Below are positions 36,406 to 49,472 of a DNA stretch of 64,000 nt, one piece after another. Both the position numbers and the translations under genes were made by a program. The stretch comes from Isoetes taiwanensis. Taxonomy: Eukaryota > Streptophyta > Lycopodiopsida > Isoetales > Isoetaceae. The first letter of the stretch is position 1. The number at the start of each line of letters is the position of its first letter. Location: the NCBI GenBank assembly GCA_021234155.1, contig JAJEKV010000017.1, forward strand, positions 9,181,525 to 9,245,524, written 5' to 3'. Under the pieces are notes generated by a model. The model was not told where the DNA came from. It searched no databases and was given only the letters and a program-made list of their open reading frames with translations.

Positions 36406-38850
36406 TGATGATGTTCTCACAAAGACTATATACAATTGACGTTCAAAAACAATTAAAAGACTTCGTTCAGAGTGAGTACATATTTCCCAATATCTACCCT
36501 AGGTTTTTAGGCCAGGCCACATCAGGTACTCCTACACCCATGTACATTTATTTTTATGGAACTTAAAATATAAACTTCCATCAATATATTCAAGAATACT
36601 TAGCCTTAAATCATAATGTAATGTATAACCATGCCAATATCTCATGTTTCTATTCTATAAATCTTGAATGTAAATGTAAGTTTGTTCTAGTGCTCATCTT
36701 TATATCTCAATAATTTAATCCTTTATATATCAGCTGTAAACATAAATTTCTAGTTACCATCAATAAGGTCATTTCAAAAAATCTTTCCATTAAGTTTTAT
36801 TTCTCAAGAAAAACAATATATCCGTCCAATGACTATTTATGTCATAAATTTCAGAATTTGTGCATCACATAGAGCAAACCAAGTTCACTGGTAGCTCACA
36901 TGAATGCCAGTGTAAAGCATTCAATAATTAATTTGTAACCCATTTGTTCATTTATCGCCAAAAGGGAAGATCTCACCAAATAGATGTACAACCATAGATT
37001 GGGCCGTTATCTTCACATGGTCCCTCGATTGTAGCACATAGCAACATGCAACTGAAAATAACACCAGGAGAGATTGTTCTGGTTACCTGCACCCAAACAG
37101 ACCAATATTAGCATGAAACTGGTAATAAGGAAAGGGGCATCAGGTAAGCTATAGAACAATCTGGCTCTTCGCCCTTCACCTATCATTTTAGGTTAATAGA
37201 TGTTTCTAGAAAAATATCTAGAGTTTCTGAGACTTAGAGGCCAAATATTAAAGATACAAGTTAAATCATAATGGGTCATTTCCTTAAGCCCATAACCTTG
37301 TATCACGCCATAAACCATTAATACATAAATAAATAGGGACTAGTTTTTCGGATATGGTATTTTTTGAGGCCAAAGCATGGATGTCTCTATAAGCTGCCTT
37401 ACCATTCAAAGATCTAACCCATGATTATGATCACCATAGCAACAGAGAAAATAAACACGTGGTATTACCAAAGCTCCATTTGGCGGTACAAATGTCCATT
37501 GGCAAGATAAACGTCCATTCTTAATAGCAGCTTAAATGTAGACCACATGTAAACAGATGCTAGGCCTACAACTAGGTCACCCATAGCCATGCAAAGGCAA
37601 AGGAGAACTTACCCATATCACCTTTTAACATGGGCTAGAAACTAGAAAATAGAATCAAGAACTATTTTGACCGTTAAATAAATGGTTAAACACGAAAAAG
37701 AAGAGCTACGTTATAGCTCCTTATATGCCATTTCGTTTCCAAATCCTTCTTTTGATCTTCTTGAAGCGTGCTCGAGCATTCGAAGCTGTAGATTCTGATA
37801 TCGGGCCAACAATGGCATCATGAATTAGATCTAGGCCAATAATGGCATCATGAATTAGATCTGATGAACAGAAAATGTACAAAAATAATAGCGCTAAGAG
37901 CAGAACAATATATGCCTTCAGCAAAATCATGAGGCATCGAAGTGCCATTCCAAGTTTGTGCATGTCGTTCAAGGCAAAGCCTGCGTACCTGTATTACCAT
38001 CACAAGCATAAGCTTCTCTGCATTTAGTAGCAAAGAAAAGAATGATTCCAAAGTACCAAAAGTGCTTGAATCTGCTACTCAACTCTTGAACCGGATATGT
38101 CTTTCCTGGTTTTAGCATCAAGACATCCAGGTCCGGCCATTTCTAAGTTAGAGCATGAAGCTCTTATTAGCGCCTCCATAGCAAATGGTTCTTCACAGAA
38201 ATCCGTTTTTGCAAACTTAACCTATTTTCTTATGAGAAATATCCAAGGAAACATTTCGTATGACATTTTTTGAAGATCTATTTTTCATATGAAAATGGGA
38301 ACATTATCCCTTCCATTAATCAAATCGGCTCCATAGCCACTTTTCCAGCCCATATTAAAGCCCATAATGATGATTTTCAGCTTAGATGTATGCCATCGGC
38401 TTTATCATAGCTTTCCAAAAGCAAACATGTGTACAAAATGCCAAAGGGTCACTTCTCTTGTAAAAATAAGAAAGTTTTCTTGGGGTCATAATGACATATC
38501 CTAGGAAATGACGTCCCTTTATTATATCTCTTTAGGAGCCAATATAGAAAAGGTCCCTATCCACCTACCATACATAATTCTTTAGCATAATAAATGTCAA
38601 ACCAAGCATTTAAAGACCATAGAATTAAAGTTTTCATTTTCCAACTTTTTATGATTGATCATTACTACATATGGCCAAAATTAGGCCATCATTCACCTTC
38701 CTTTTAATACGTTCCAACATCCTTGTATTCCTATGCCATTCTAGGCTCATGTTAAAGCATTAAAATACATAAATCAAATGCCATTAGGTGACCTATTCCA
38801 TCAAGGAATGCCCTTTCCGGGCTATAATTTTTTGAAGAATTATTCTTTTA
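36406..38850 (-). repeat. array module D6
   Basis: H2 about 36490-36515, H1 37071-37180, exon-like end near 37691. Its end is altered: TTATTCTTTTA precedes the tract. Confidence 0.65.
37071..37180 (+). ncRNA. H1 structured element, copy 9 (type D)
   Basis: Stem 37071-37080 with 37153-37162. Confidence 0.55.
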
Positions 38851-38870
38851 TTCTTCTTCTTCTTCTTCTT

Positions 38871-38900
<30 letters not shown>
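38851..38900 (+). repeat. (TTC)n tract 12
   Basis: Followed by TTATTATTCACATTTACATC, the H2 region of module F. No promoter module between. Confidence 0.95.
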
Positions 38901-38901
<1 letters not shown>

Positions 38902-41292
38902 TTATTCACATTTACATCTAGACTTACACTATAAATGCATAAATACAAACTTATAGCTCCATTCAAGATGTAAATTTTTCCCATAAATATCCATCAAGGG
39001 TAAAACCCAAGCCACAGCTGAAAGGTAACCTTTACATGGTTGGAAAAATGAATATGTCTAGCAAAATTATAAAGTTAGTATAGCATTTGCCTTTGAACGT
39101 GATCCAAAAAATCAGACCATCATTTTAGAACACAGTTTTTAGAATTTCAGAAATACGAGTTTTACAAGTTAAGCATGTGGCCATATAATTTCCAAATAAA
39201 TGCATCTTATATCATTATCTCATGTAATATCATTAAAATTTCAGCATATTGTTTTTCAGCTTATAGTACATCAGAATTCTAGATATATAAACCTTCATAA
39301 TAAACACTCTTCAAATTTCAGATTATTGCTAAATACTAAAGTCTTGATCCTTTTGCATTATTTCATGAAAGAATTTCAGTCCAACTAGTCTTCTTCCAAC
39401 AATAATAGCAGTGTTATCATGTCTTTTGCTGACCATATTTTTTGTACACATCAAAAATAGAAGATCTCACCCGATTAAGTCGTGGATCTGAATTTGTTGC
39501 GCATCTTTTTCAAATTATATCTTCCATTGTAGTTGCCTTCATGCTGCAACTATGTAACTTTGAAAGAACAGGAGATAGAGTCTCGGTTACCTGCACCCAA
39601 ACAATGCCAATGTTAGCAAATCATGGTAACAAGACAAGGGGCGTCAGGTAAGCTGTGAGACACTATGGCTCTTCGCCCTTCACCCATTCATATACAAAGT
39701 AGAATGGTGTTATATAAGCAAATTGAGCTCTAATCTTTAGTGCAAAAACGCAGATGTATTAAATACCATTATATTCAAGTAAATGGCTGCCTATCTCAGC
39801 CATATGTCTATGTTCAAAGAGTCAAAATTCTGTAGGCATATGTCTACGATACCATAAAGCAACCAAAATCAAAGTGCATGCTTCAGTCTACTAGTATATG
39901 CACACATATCCAGCATATATACTCACATTTAACATGCATTTTGTCTGCTTACACCAGCCATACTTCAATGCATATCTGTCTAAAAACATCAGGTAAATGA
40001 AACCCTCAGATTTTGTGCATGACAGCAAGTATGTTCCATTACTTTATTCTTATCCAGCCATATCTCTATGCCAGTTATTATCTATCATGCACGAATATAT
40101 TCTCAATCATAACTAGAATGCAATTTCATGAAGCACTCAATTAAATCTCAAATCTCATTGTGTACATTTACCAGCTCGGATATAAACTGGATGTATATTT
40201 ACACGCTAAGATAAAAACCTGATATTTCAACATCTACTTCTAAGAATCGCTTCATCTATATTTTGGGCATGCCTTAGCATGTCGCTGGATCATAAATATA
40301 GATTAGAAAGCTAAAAAACATTGAAAAAACCTGGATATATGCGCTCCTAGCATCCTGCCCTGATCACGTCAAGTATTGGGAGGAAAGTCTTCAACCTTTA
40401 GCTTCAGAAATATGCTCCATCCATAACAAAGTGAGCAACAGAGTAAGCATAAAAGGATCATTCCTTATGTAAACGGCAGTGCAGCCAGCTCTGTGGAAGA
40501 TAAAATATCAAGTATTCAGCACTGGATATCCAGTATCATGCTCAAATGGGCAGATTCGGCGCTCTACTAGCTGGATTAGGCGCCAAGCTTCTGTTAAAGA
40601 CCTCTTCCGGGCACATCCTCTCATGAAATACAGACCTTTGGTAGGTCCTTTTCGATTTCTGGAGCCACCGATATTTAATGAGCCACAACAATTTGCTATA
40701 AAGATGGTCGCTTGTAGGCCATAGATATTAGTTACCAAATGCATGTAAAAATCATGCTATCCATAAAGACTTGGCTTTATAGTAGCCAACTCACAAATAT
40801 CTCACGCGTTTTCTTCATAAAGGAGTGGCCCCACCAAAATATCAAGTATATATGTTATTTTTTAAGCCATCGTACTTCCACATATATCAATTATGTTTAC
40901 ATCCATGCACCACAAGTCAACAAAATAACTTTCGCTAACACTTAAAATTTTCCTTTCTACCTTGGAGATTCAAAAGCCAAATAAAATAGATCGTATGAAC
41001 ATTATATTCCTTAATTTGTTAGCAAATTTTCTAGTTTATGCCATGTAACTTCACAAACCACTTTTTCATAATCTTTATATCTAGAAAGCATGTAACTCAA
41101 TAAATGTTCCATGATTGGCTATTGTAGATTAGAAAGCATGATTCGAAATGGCTATTGTTATTCAAATTGCAAATACTAATGTTATAGACATACCTTATCG
41201 GCCCAAATTGCCTTGATCATTATTGCATGAGCCGCATCATGTGTACAACTTCATAGTTTCCTTGTTGCCTTTGAAAATACGAAGAAAAATAT
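38901..41292 (-). repeat. array module F
   Basis: A single, diverged module. H2-like segment at 38975-39015 (ATATCCATCAAGGG), H1 at 39575-39684, exon-like end AGGAGCG...CCAG|GTTTTT near 40332, GGCGCC at about 40577. On minus near 40475 an ATG opens a very short frame starting MILLCLLCCSLCYG, signal-peptide-like but soon stopped. An unrelated 78-codon minus frame lies at 40508-40744. Neither is recognised. Confidence 0.55.
39575..39684 (+). ncRNA. H1 structured element, copy 10 (type F)
   Basis: Outer stem ATAG.GTCTC (39575-39584) pairs with GAGAC.CTAT (39657-39666) with one A.A mismatch. The sequence is unlike types A, C and D, but complementarity is retained. Confidence 0.6.
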
Positions 41293-41405
41293 TCTTCTTC
41301 TTCTTCTTCTTCTTCTTCTTCTTCTTCTTCTTCTTCTTCTTCTTCTTCTTCTTCTTCTTCTTCTTCTTCTTCTTCTTCTTCTTCTTCTTCTTCTTCTTCT
41401 TCTTC
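41293..41405 (+). repeat. (TTC)n tract 13
   Basis: About 37 repeats, joining F to the H2 region of G without a promoter module. Confidence 0.95.
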
Positions 41406-42073
41406 GTACATGTTCTTACCTAGACTACAGTCACATTTAAAGTACAATTACATTAAAAGAACCTTGTTCAAGGTAAGATCATAATTCCAAATATCCACCC
41501 TGGTTTTTAGGCCAGGCCACATCAGGCACTCTCCAAACCATTAGCCCATATAACTTCCTGGATATAAAAAATAATTCCATAAAGTATAAATCTCAGATTT
41601 TAAAGTGTACACTTGTAAATCTCAAATTTTGAAGTATCAAGTATAAAATATACAATGTAAAGTATTCAATATAAATTCAAGCTTATTTCTTTCTCTATCC
41701 AGTTTTTCCACTTTGTACAACCTCCTTTTCATGCATAAACCATCATATATAATCATTCTTTCCAACTATAATACTTCAACAATTTTTAACATCATTGTGT
41801 CTAACCTCCAATATAATATAAAGTAGTTTATTTCCATGTTACAAGACCCGTCTCATATCTATTTTACTGTCATAATTCAGATTTCAATGTTTGTTTCCAT
41901 ATATACTTCCTCAATCAAAATTAATCCATGAAATTGTGACATTTGGAAGGATCTCACCAAACTTTGAGCAAAATCAGCATTGTACATCTTCAAATGAAGT
42001 AGAAATTCAGCATTCTCCTTCGTCATTTGTAGCTTATTTGTGCTACATCGAACCTTGACAAAAAGAGTAGGAG

Positions 42074-42183
42074 AAGATGTCTTGGTTACCTGCACCCAAA
42101 CAGACCAATATTAGCATGAAAATGGTAATAAGGAAAGGGGCGTCAGGTAAGCTATAAGACATCTTGGCTCATCGCCCTTCACC
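42074..42183 (+). ncRNA. H1 structured element, copy 11 (type G)
   Basis: Outer stem AAGATGTCTT (42074-42083) pairs with AAGACATCTT (42156-42165), 10 bp, a fifth distinct but complementary stem. The tail reads GGCTCATCGCCC instead of GGCTCTTCGCCC. Confidence 0.6.
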
Positions 42184-42619
42184 TAATTTTGGCAAAGTTC
42201 TGGCTGTTTTTTAAGCCAAGTATATTTGGTTCTATGCCAATACCTTTTAAGACTGAAAGTAGCTCGGGGTACAATACCATAAAATAGCAAGCTCCATGCT
42301 GCTTACCCCAGCATTTAACCAAATAATCTTTCTCAAAGATAGAGCTAAATGATGATAGCTTTAAGGAGCATAATCTGGCTTCTACATTAATGTCCATGTT
42401 TTCACAAGACTGCCATACACATTCCAGCATATAGCATATTAATTTCACATGCCATGCAACTTACCGTAGCAACATATCTTTACAAAACAAAAGCAAAACT
42501 AGCCGCAAAAATACCCTTACTAGTCAGTACCGCATCCACGTAATATGTATCATCCACCTAATATGTATCAGAGCTCTACAACCAATTTTTGTTCTTAAAT
42601 CTGCAACCCATTTTGTGCC

Positions 42620-43690
42620 TTATTCTAGAATGGGACTCGCAAGAAACCAACAAACCGCCCGATAGATAGGCTTCTCATTCATCTCAGCAGATTTTCTACA
42701 ATGGTGGACAGTGGGTAGCCGCACACATGCGAACTACCCACGAAAAATAAAGGGAAAATCCAATTATATCATTTGGACCCCAAAAAAATACAATGCTAAT
42801 AGATGAATGGTTGATGTACCGCCGAAAGCTTATCAAGGGATTAAAAAACCTCGCCCTTTTCGGGAGGGAGGGAAAAACCCTAGTGATAACTCAAACCCGG
42901 CAAGGGGCTTAGACAAACGAAGGCATAGAATCGGCTCCCAAAACCCCCGCGATGGAGAAGTCGAAACGGATGCCAATCGCCAACTGTGCACGCACATCAC
43001 CAACACAACAAACGAGAAAACATACCGGAGAATAGCATCACCAAATGGGTGAAAAAAGCATCACCCAAATGGGTGAAAAACATGATAAAACGTAACTTGT
43101 ACAAAATACAATAAACAAAGAAGGGGGAGGGTGGGTTCAAAGAGAATAAGGTAATGGCGAGAGAAGAGGAAACGCCGATGAGACGTGGATGCAGAAACGC
43201 GCCTGAAATAGCGAACTCCCAACCAAAACGGGCATGCGCCGCCCGCATGCATGCATGACATGCATGCTCGTCCCATTCTAGAATGGCGATCCGATGTCTC
43301 GGATCGATGCGATTCTAGAATGGGACTCATAGAAGAAACCAACAAACCGCCGGGACTAAGAGGAGAACTTCCTTACAAACTAGGATCGAGGGAATAAGGT
43401 CACTAAGGACGAGGCCAACGGCCGGTAAAGGATAGCATGAAAGATACGCCAAATTGGATAAACCAGGCAGGAAGAAGCCCCTCCCCTGCCTGGAAACAAT
43501 TCAAAGAGACTAAGGTAACATATTTAGAGAAGAGGAAGCCGATGAGAGGGCGTGGATGCGTAAACGGCGCTGAAATAGCGAACTCCCAACCAAAGCGGGC
43601 ATGCGCACCCGCGTATCATGCATGCATGACATGCATGCTCGTCCCATTCTAGAATGGCGATCCGATGTCTCGGATCGATGCGATGTCTGT
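42620..43690. repeat. GC-richer two-unit repeat inserted in module G
   Basis: Two imperfect units. ATTCTAGAATGGGACTC and the following AACCAACAAACCGCC occur at about 42623 and 43310. A longer block, from GAAATAGCGAACTCCC to GTCTCGGATCGATGCGAT, occurs at 43205-43313 and 43571-43685. Composition is clearly GC-richer than the AT-rich modules on both sides. No protein recognised. Probably a separate nested insertion. Confidence 0.6.
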
Positions 43691-45177
43691 CTAATCATAA
43701 TCTCTTTCCTTCATCTTAGATACCTTCATCTTCATAAATATTTCTAAATTTTCACTTACGAACCTGAATGTGTTCGCTCCTGATATATGCAGCATATGTT
43801 TGATACTTGTTTTATCATCTCGCCAAGTTCGAATCCATACTTCTTATGCAGACGAATCCATGTATAAGAACACCTACCACTGCTTTACAATCAATAGGTA
43901 TCCGTTTAAAGCTTAAGAATATTTCTTAACAAAAAGCATTTATAAATCAACCCTATAAATTGCAAGAGTCCACATCCAGACCTGTATGGTCTCAGTTGGT
44001 ATACCTTTTGGCCATGAACTGTAGCTGGGAACCCATCGTAACAGATAGCAGCATCATAGCATAAGCATTTGTGTGCATCAGAGGAGAAAACCCTGATGAG
44101 ATCGGCTACTGAATATGCAAGATCATTTTTTCTTCACCGGCATTTTTTCTTACATCTTCCTATGGCGCCATAACTGGAAGGATCGGCAGCCATAGTTCAA
44201 AACGAATTTCTCATGGCATATAGACGTTTTGCTTTATTGCCGAAAATCTCATTCTGTTACCTTCTATGGAATAATAAGGTCAAATGGCATTTATGCTTTC
44301 TAAGACCCATTACCAGAATTTTCCTTTAAGGATTTTACCATAAGTGTGGCCACGATGCTTTGCCTCCAAAACTTTACCTTTATTAAATTGTGTCGCTTAT
44401 CTCAAATATCCACGAAACTTTCACCGGCCATAATTTATTAGGCACACTTCCATGCTATATTTTAATGTCTGCAACTTTTAACATCCGTCCAATATAGACT
44501 AGGTTAAAGTATTTCCACGAAATTAGATCCAAAAAGCTATTTTAGCCTCAAAAGCCACAAAATTCTACGTACACAATATTCAAGTGGTTATTTGATCATA
44601 TCCAATAAGAATATTTGGGAAAGCTAAGATATATACCCATTGTGCCTCCTTTATCTTATTCTATTCTGTTGACCAATTCTCAAAGGGCCAAAACACTTTT
44701 CCTCCATTGGAACACGTCCAACATATAGTTTATAAACTCAAGCAACTTAATGTATATTATTTTGTACTTTGAGCACAGCTAGGCCAAATCATCTTTTCAA
44801 TTATTCCCAATTTTTCTTTTCTTTCCAAAATCTTCATACTTTCTCAAATTTTCTAGCTCATTGTCCTTAAGGACAATCATTATCAAGTCATAAATGCCCT
44901 TACATCTCTATGTCTATTATGCCTTCACACTTAAATATTAGTATGTACTTCTAAATATCCATCAATACCAACATAGTTCTTATACATGCATAGAACGTAA
45001 GAATTGAACATCAAGTAATCTTTAAGATATTCCCAAACTTCCAACTTGCAATGTCTTCATTGACAACATATTTCACATCCATTTACATAGAGAATTTTTT
45101 CTATTCACCTTATTTTCTTATTTTTCGTACTTTATATTCTTCTTCTTCACAATTTTCGCATCTTCTCAAAATTTATT

Positions 45178-45298
45178 TCTTCTTCTTCTTCTTCTTCTTC
45201 TTCTTCTTCTTCTTCTTCTTCTTCTTCTTCTTCTTCTTCTTCTTCTTCTTCTTCTTCTTCTTCTTCTTCTTCTTCTTCTTCTTCTTCTTCTTCTTCTT
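45178..45298 (+). repeat. (TTC)n tract 14
   Basis: About 40 repeats. On its right is the X-type 5' module (GGCTGGTCTCGTG) rather than a P module. Confidence 0.95.
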
Positions 45299-45685
45299 GG
45301 CTGGTCTCGTGTTCGTTCCATTCGTTATCTTCAGAATCGATCTGCTCCTCGGAAGAATCGGCATCAAGGAATCGAAATTGGAGGATGAAAGCTCCTCCTC
45401 GAAAGCTTCGGAAAGATCTTGAGCTTTTAAGAGGAGGACTTTCAATTTCGAACTCTCGGCTTCGGGGCTTTTCGGGCTCGGGAGACGAGGCCTTGTCGGG
45501 CTCTGCAAAGGAAAAATTTGGCCAAGATCCTATGCCATAACCGGCAAGGACATGTGCCAAAGGAATGGAAGCGGCGCCCCGCTTGGAAGGGGAAGGGGGG
45601 AGGCAGAGGGGAGGGGAGCGGCGGCCGACATTGTTTGAAGGAATTGGACGATGCTTCTCCCTCACGACCATAGCCTATAAAGGCT
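45299..45685 (-). promoter_or_regulatory. X-type 5' module (copy 1), possible promoter and first exon
   Basis: Shared with 51657-52066. On minus, a TTTATAGGC box at about 45676 is followed within 20-60 bases by Pro/Ser/Arg-rich reading frames, then an acidic/Ser-rich segment running into the (GAA)n tract. In one frame the text reads DADSSEEQIDSEDNEWNE and continues into poly-Glu; in another it continues into poly-Lys. Which frame, if any, is translated is unresolved, because the two copies differ by indels. Noticeably GC-richer than its surroundings. Confidence 0.4.
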
Positions 45686-46959
45686 GGCGTGAAATTAATT
45701 TCTCAGAGGCTACGATTTTAGGATTTCATTACCATTAGTATCTTAATCGTAATAATTTAGTAGGATACTGAATAATTACCTCGAAATGACCATAATTTTA
45801 TTTTCTAAAAACAAAAAAAAAAATATCTATCCCCGAAATGGCCATTCTTTTTTGGACACCAATCATATTATCTTGGCTTGGCACTTGTTTAGTAATTGTA
45901 GTTATAATTAGCTAGTGTAAATTGATTGTTGACTTCAAAATTGTTGACTTACGCTTCACCAAACATGTTGGTCAATGAAAGTCAAACATGTAACAAAAGG
46001 GGGTGATTCACACTTGTTGACTTGAAAATTGTTGTCTTTAACAACGGTGCCTTAACATAATGCATAGAATAGCATAGGTCAAAATTGTTGACTTACGCTT
46101 TACCAAATGCTTGGGGTTTGACTTGGAAATTGTTGACTTACACAATTTATGCCTTAACATAATGCATAGAATATCATAGGTCAAAATTGTTATGCTTTAC
46201 CAAATGCTTGGGGGTGATTCACACCTGTTGATTCATTTGGCATTTGTTGATTTGGCAATTGTTGATTTGGTAATATGTGCAACATTTAATGCATGTGGGA
46301 TATTTGAGGCCATTACTAAAAAAAAGGGTGGACGAGGATTACATCTAGAAAGGTCATGACACTCTGGCCTGTAACTGAAGATTACAAGCCAGAGAGCCAT
46401 TGTTGGGATTATCATGTTATATGATTATTCCTTAAGGGAAGTTGATAGCACTTTGCTCATACCTAAGGGTTATCATGTATTCAGGTTGAGGGACAAGCAG
46501 AAAGGCAGTTTGATCTTCATGAGTAACATAGTTGAAGAATGAAGAATAGAGTTTGCATTAAGTCCAAAGATTACACATGAGGTGAGTTAATTATTAAGCT
46601 ATATTTGTTTCAATGGTTCAATGGTTCGAGGGCATAGAATGATTCAAATGCATGTGGGATATTGATATGCAAAAACCCTGTTGGCCTCGAAAACGTGAGA
46701 ATGCCTGTGGGATATTTTGTTGGGCAGAAAAGAGAAAATAGCAAGACCAAGAATGTCGCCGTGCCGAGCTGGGTACACCGCCTGATCATGCTACAGTAAT
46801 ATAATCATATCCATTTGAACAATGCTGACTATCCATTTGAGCCCACTATAACGGGAACTGCATACCAGAGAATTATAAAGTTCTTTAAACGTTTGTGGTG
46901 TTCATAAACACCAAATTACAATAAAAAAGGGATCTAATATTAAAAAAACATACAACAGT
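45686..46959. repeat. spacer with TTGAC-rich tandem repeats (copy 1)
   Basis: From about 45900 to 46230, tandem units of roughly 90-100 bases repeat the text AATTGTTGACTTAC, CTTTACCAAATGCTTGGGG and CATAATGCATAGAATA. They contain many TTGAC/GTCAA cores (W-box-like). The rest, up to the end of gene X1, shows no gene signal. Duplicated at 52070-53459 with one extra repeat unit there. Confidence 0.6.
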
Positions 46960-49472
46960 TTAGGACAAGTCCATGGTCTTTAGTACCTCCAACACTTTTG
47001 TGCTTTTCTTGTCATACTGATTTCGAAAATGCACAGACCTCTGTACATAAGCAATTACGTTCACTTCTGTTATTAGCTTCTCCAAGTAAGGTACCATAGT
47101 CTTCAACAGATAATCACCGTCATTTATGTCAGGCACGAAGGACCATGATGTGATGCAGAAATCTGCATTATTCTTAAAATTCACGTACCTGTAAGGATCA
47201 ATCAGCAAAGTTGTCCTCATGCTAAATTCTGGACATTTCTCATAAACTTTTGTGAGTTTTTTGATGTAGCAAGAAGTTCCTCCTTTCATTTTCAAAGGTT
47301 GCACCATCCATTTGAACAGAAACTTATCCACTAATGACTGAGGCATGAAAGACCTCGGGCGACTAATCACCGAAAGTGATTGGAAGACCATATACCAACA
47401 AAGCAAAATGTTAGGTGGCTAATTGCATGAACTTGACCTTTACGGCCCGGACAAAGAAGAACCTCTTTTCTTGATGGAAGAAGTTGGACACCTTCCACCA
47501 CATCAGTCTTCGCTTTAACCTTTTTGAAAACCTTGTACAGGAAATCCTCTGGCTCAATAACCAAAAGCTTCTTGCCAACAACACTAGCACGTGCAATGAC
47601 AACTATTAGAGAAATTATATCAAGATAACAAAGTAAAGAAACACACTAGAATCACCTTAGTTTCTTAGTTATTGATTTGGATGGAGCTCGTTTCTTTGGA
47701 GGAAACCTGCTTGGAATTATTTTTAGAAGAAGATTCTCCAACTGATGCCAAATCAGTTTCTTCCTCTGTGATTGTCTTCTCCACAATATCAGCACGTTTG
47801 TCCAAATTGGAAACATAATCATCTACATTCTTCAACACTGCTTCACATTCTTCATCTATTACTTGCACAGCATTGTCTTCAATTCTGTTAGAAATGTCAA
47901 CTATAGAGTTTGAAATATCCAAACTTGAGCCTGCATCATTCAAATTATCAAACTAAATAAGTACTTATAGAAGAAAAATCCAAAGTAGTTATACTTCACA
48001 AGAATAACTTACTTTTCAGTCTTTTACAACTATTACTTTGTTCAGCATTGTCTCTCTTCAAGTTTGGGCTTGTGGAAGATAATCCGTAAGGTTTATGATG
48101 TTACAGCTAGAATCAATGCTGTTCCTAGTCACACGGGGAGGCAAATATGATTCACTACCAACCCCTCCCTTCTGCGCAACCCAGGTGGCAGAGGTAGCAG
48201 TAATACTTTCATCTCTTGGTTTTTTACTGTATTTTTTCCTTAAAAACTCCTCATCTTTTAACATCACTTCACATACCTCAACCAATCTTGTATTTCCAAA
48301 GGTCTGTATTATGTCACAGTTCGGGCTAACAGTCAACTTGCTAGCAATCTTAATCATTGTCTCACGAACATGCATATAGGCTAGCTGTGCCAAAATAGGT
48401 TTCTTGAGATTTTGTCTGATAAAATGCAAGAAGTATGCCATCCTACCAGCAGCTGAATACTTGGGATAAACAATCTCCAGGTGATTAAATAAGTACCAAA
48501 TAGCCTGATCAAACCATCCTTACATGTATCAGGTGGGCAGCTACATTTAATATAAGGACTCCAGCTCCTCCAAATCTTATGTAGGTATGAATATCCTCTT
48601 TCAGTATTCAAATACCCCATATGGGCTTTGACGCATAAAGTGACACCACTATTCTGCCTACATTTCTTATCAAAGACCTCGGTTTGACATGGAAAGTTTA
48701 TTTCAGCTTCATCAATAATCTTAACCATGTTATTTGTCTCATTTATAACATTAGCCATCTCATCTTCTTTAATATCGGCCATCATCATCCAAACTTTAGT
48801 ACTAATAGGTGCTAATGTTCCAAAATTAAGGCTTCTCCATAATCCTTGCTGAAATTCCTCCCCCAACCATTCTATAGCCATTTCAGAAATAATAGGGAAT
48901 CTTAGGCAGTTCCCTAATGTAAGTCTGACCAGATTATCCATATTGCTGTTCTTCAGATTAGCCTCCTTTTCTTTTTTCATGAGATCCATATCAACTTTAG
49001 GGAAATATTTAACAAAACCCTGCGTCTCAGTCTCATCAATACCATAATCTATTTGTTTACCTTTTTCCGTTTCAAACGTGTTATCAGTCAACCCATGTAC
49101 TTTCTCAAGGTATGTGACAGTAGCTTTGCACTCTATTGACAACATGTCATCCAAGTCTGTCCGATCAGCAAGTATCTCCTGAGTTTTTGAGAATAGCTGT
49201 TGTATAATTCCTCTGCATTCTTCTAATATCATTCCTTTCTGATCGAGCATAAGAAATGTCTCGAACCAAGTACTAAAACCAAGATGAATGATAGGTGAGA
49301 ATTGATCAGGAAGCAGTCTTCTATTCAAATCCAGCATAAGAGCATGTATCTCTTCATTAGGTATTAACCCAATAATCGCTTGGACAGCTTTGTTAGGTGG
49401 ATCACCCACACCACCATAGCCCATATCGAATAGATGCATCATCCACTCATTTTTCTGCAAGGTAACATCCAA
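46960..49472 (-). CDS. gene X1: large multi-exon protein of unknown family
   Basis: The biggest coding segment in the array. The main part (about 49450 down to 48500) encodes a 330-residue stretch with QKNEWMMHLFDMGYGGVGD near its start and KCSCPPDTCK near its end. It continues, after a one-base frameshift near 48502, as WFDQAIWYLFNHLEIVYPK...LAYMHVRETM (to about 48070). Further minus-strand exons follow at about 47960-47660 (acidic, then a Lys/Arg-rich end resembling a nuclear localisation signal), 47587-47415 (KKLLVIEPEDFLYKVFKKVK) and 47410-46960, each bounded by AG/GT signals. The upstream end at CTTGCAG may be an acceptor, so a 5' exon may be missing. I recognise no domain. The duplicated 3' half in X2 shows that this was once a unit. 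Probably a cargo gene of the giant element. Confidence 0.5.

Larger units (their letters stand above)
41406..45177 (-). repeat. array module G
   Basis: H2 hairpin CCTGG...CCAGG at about 41500-41518, H1 at 42074-42183, exon-like end AGGAGCGAAC...TCAG|GTTCG near 43765, GGCGCC at about 44163. The interval between H1 and the exon-like end is 1.6 kb against about 0.5 kb in C and D because of the insert at 42620-43690. A minus frame from the H1 acceptor (about 42093 to 41957) is open for about 45 codons up to the GTGAGATC donor. It is basic and has no recognised domain. Confidence 0.55.
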
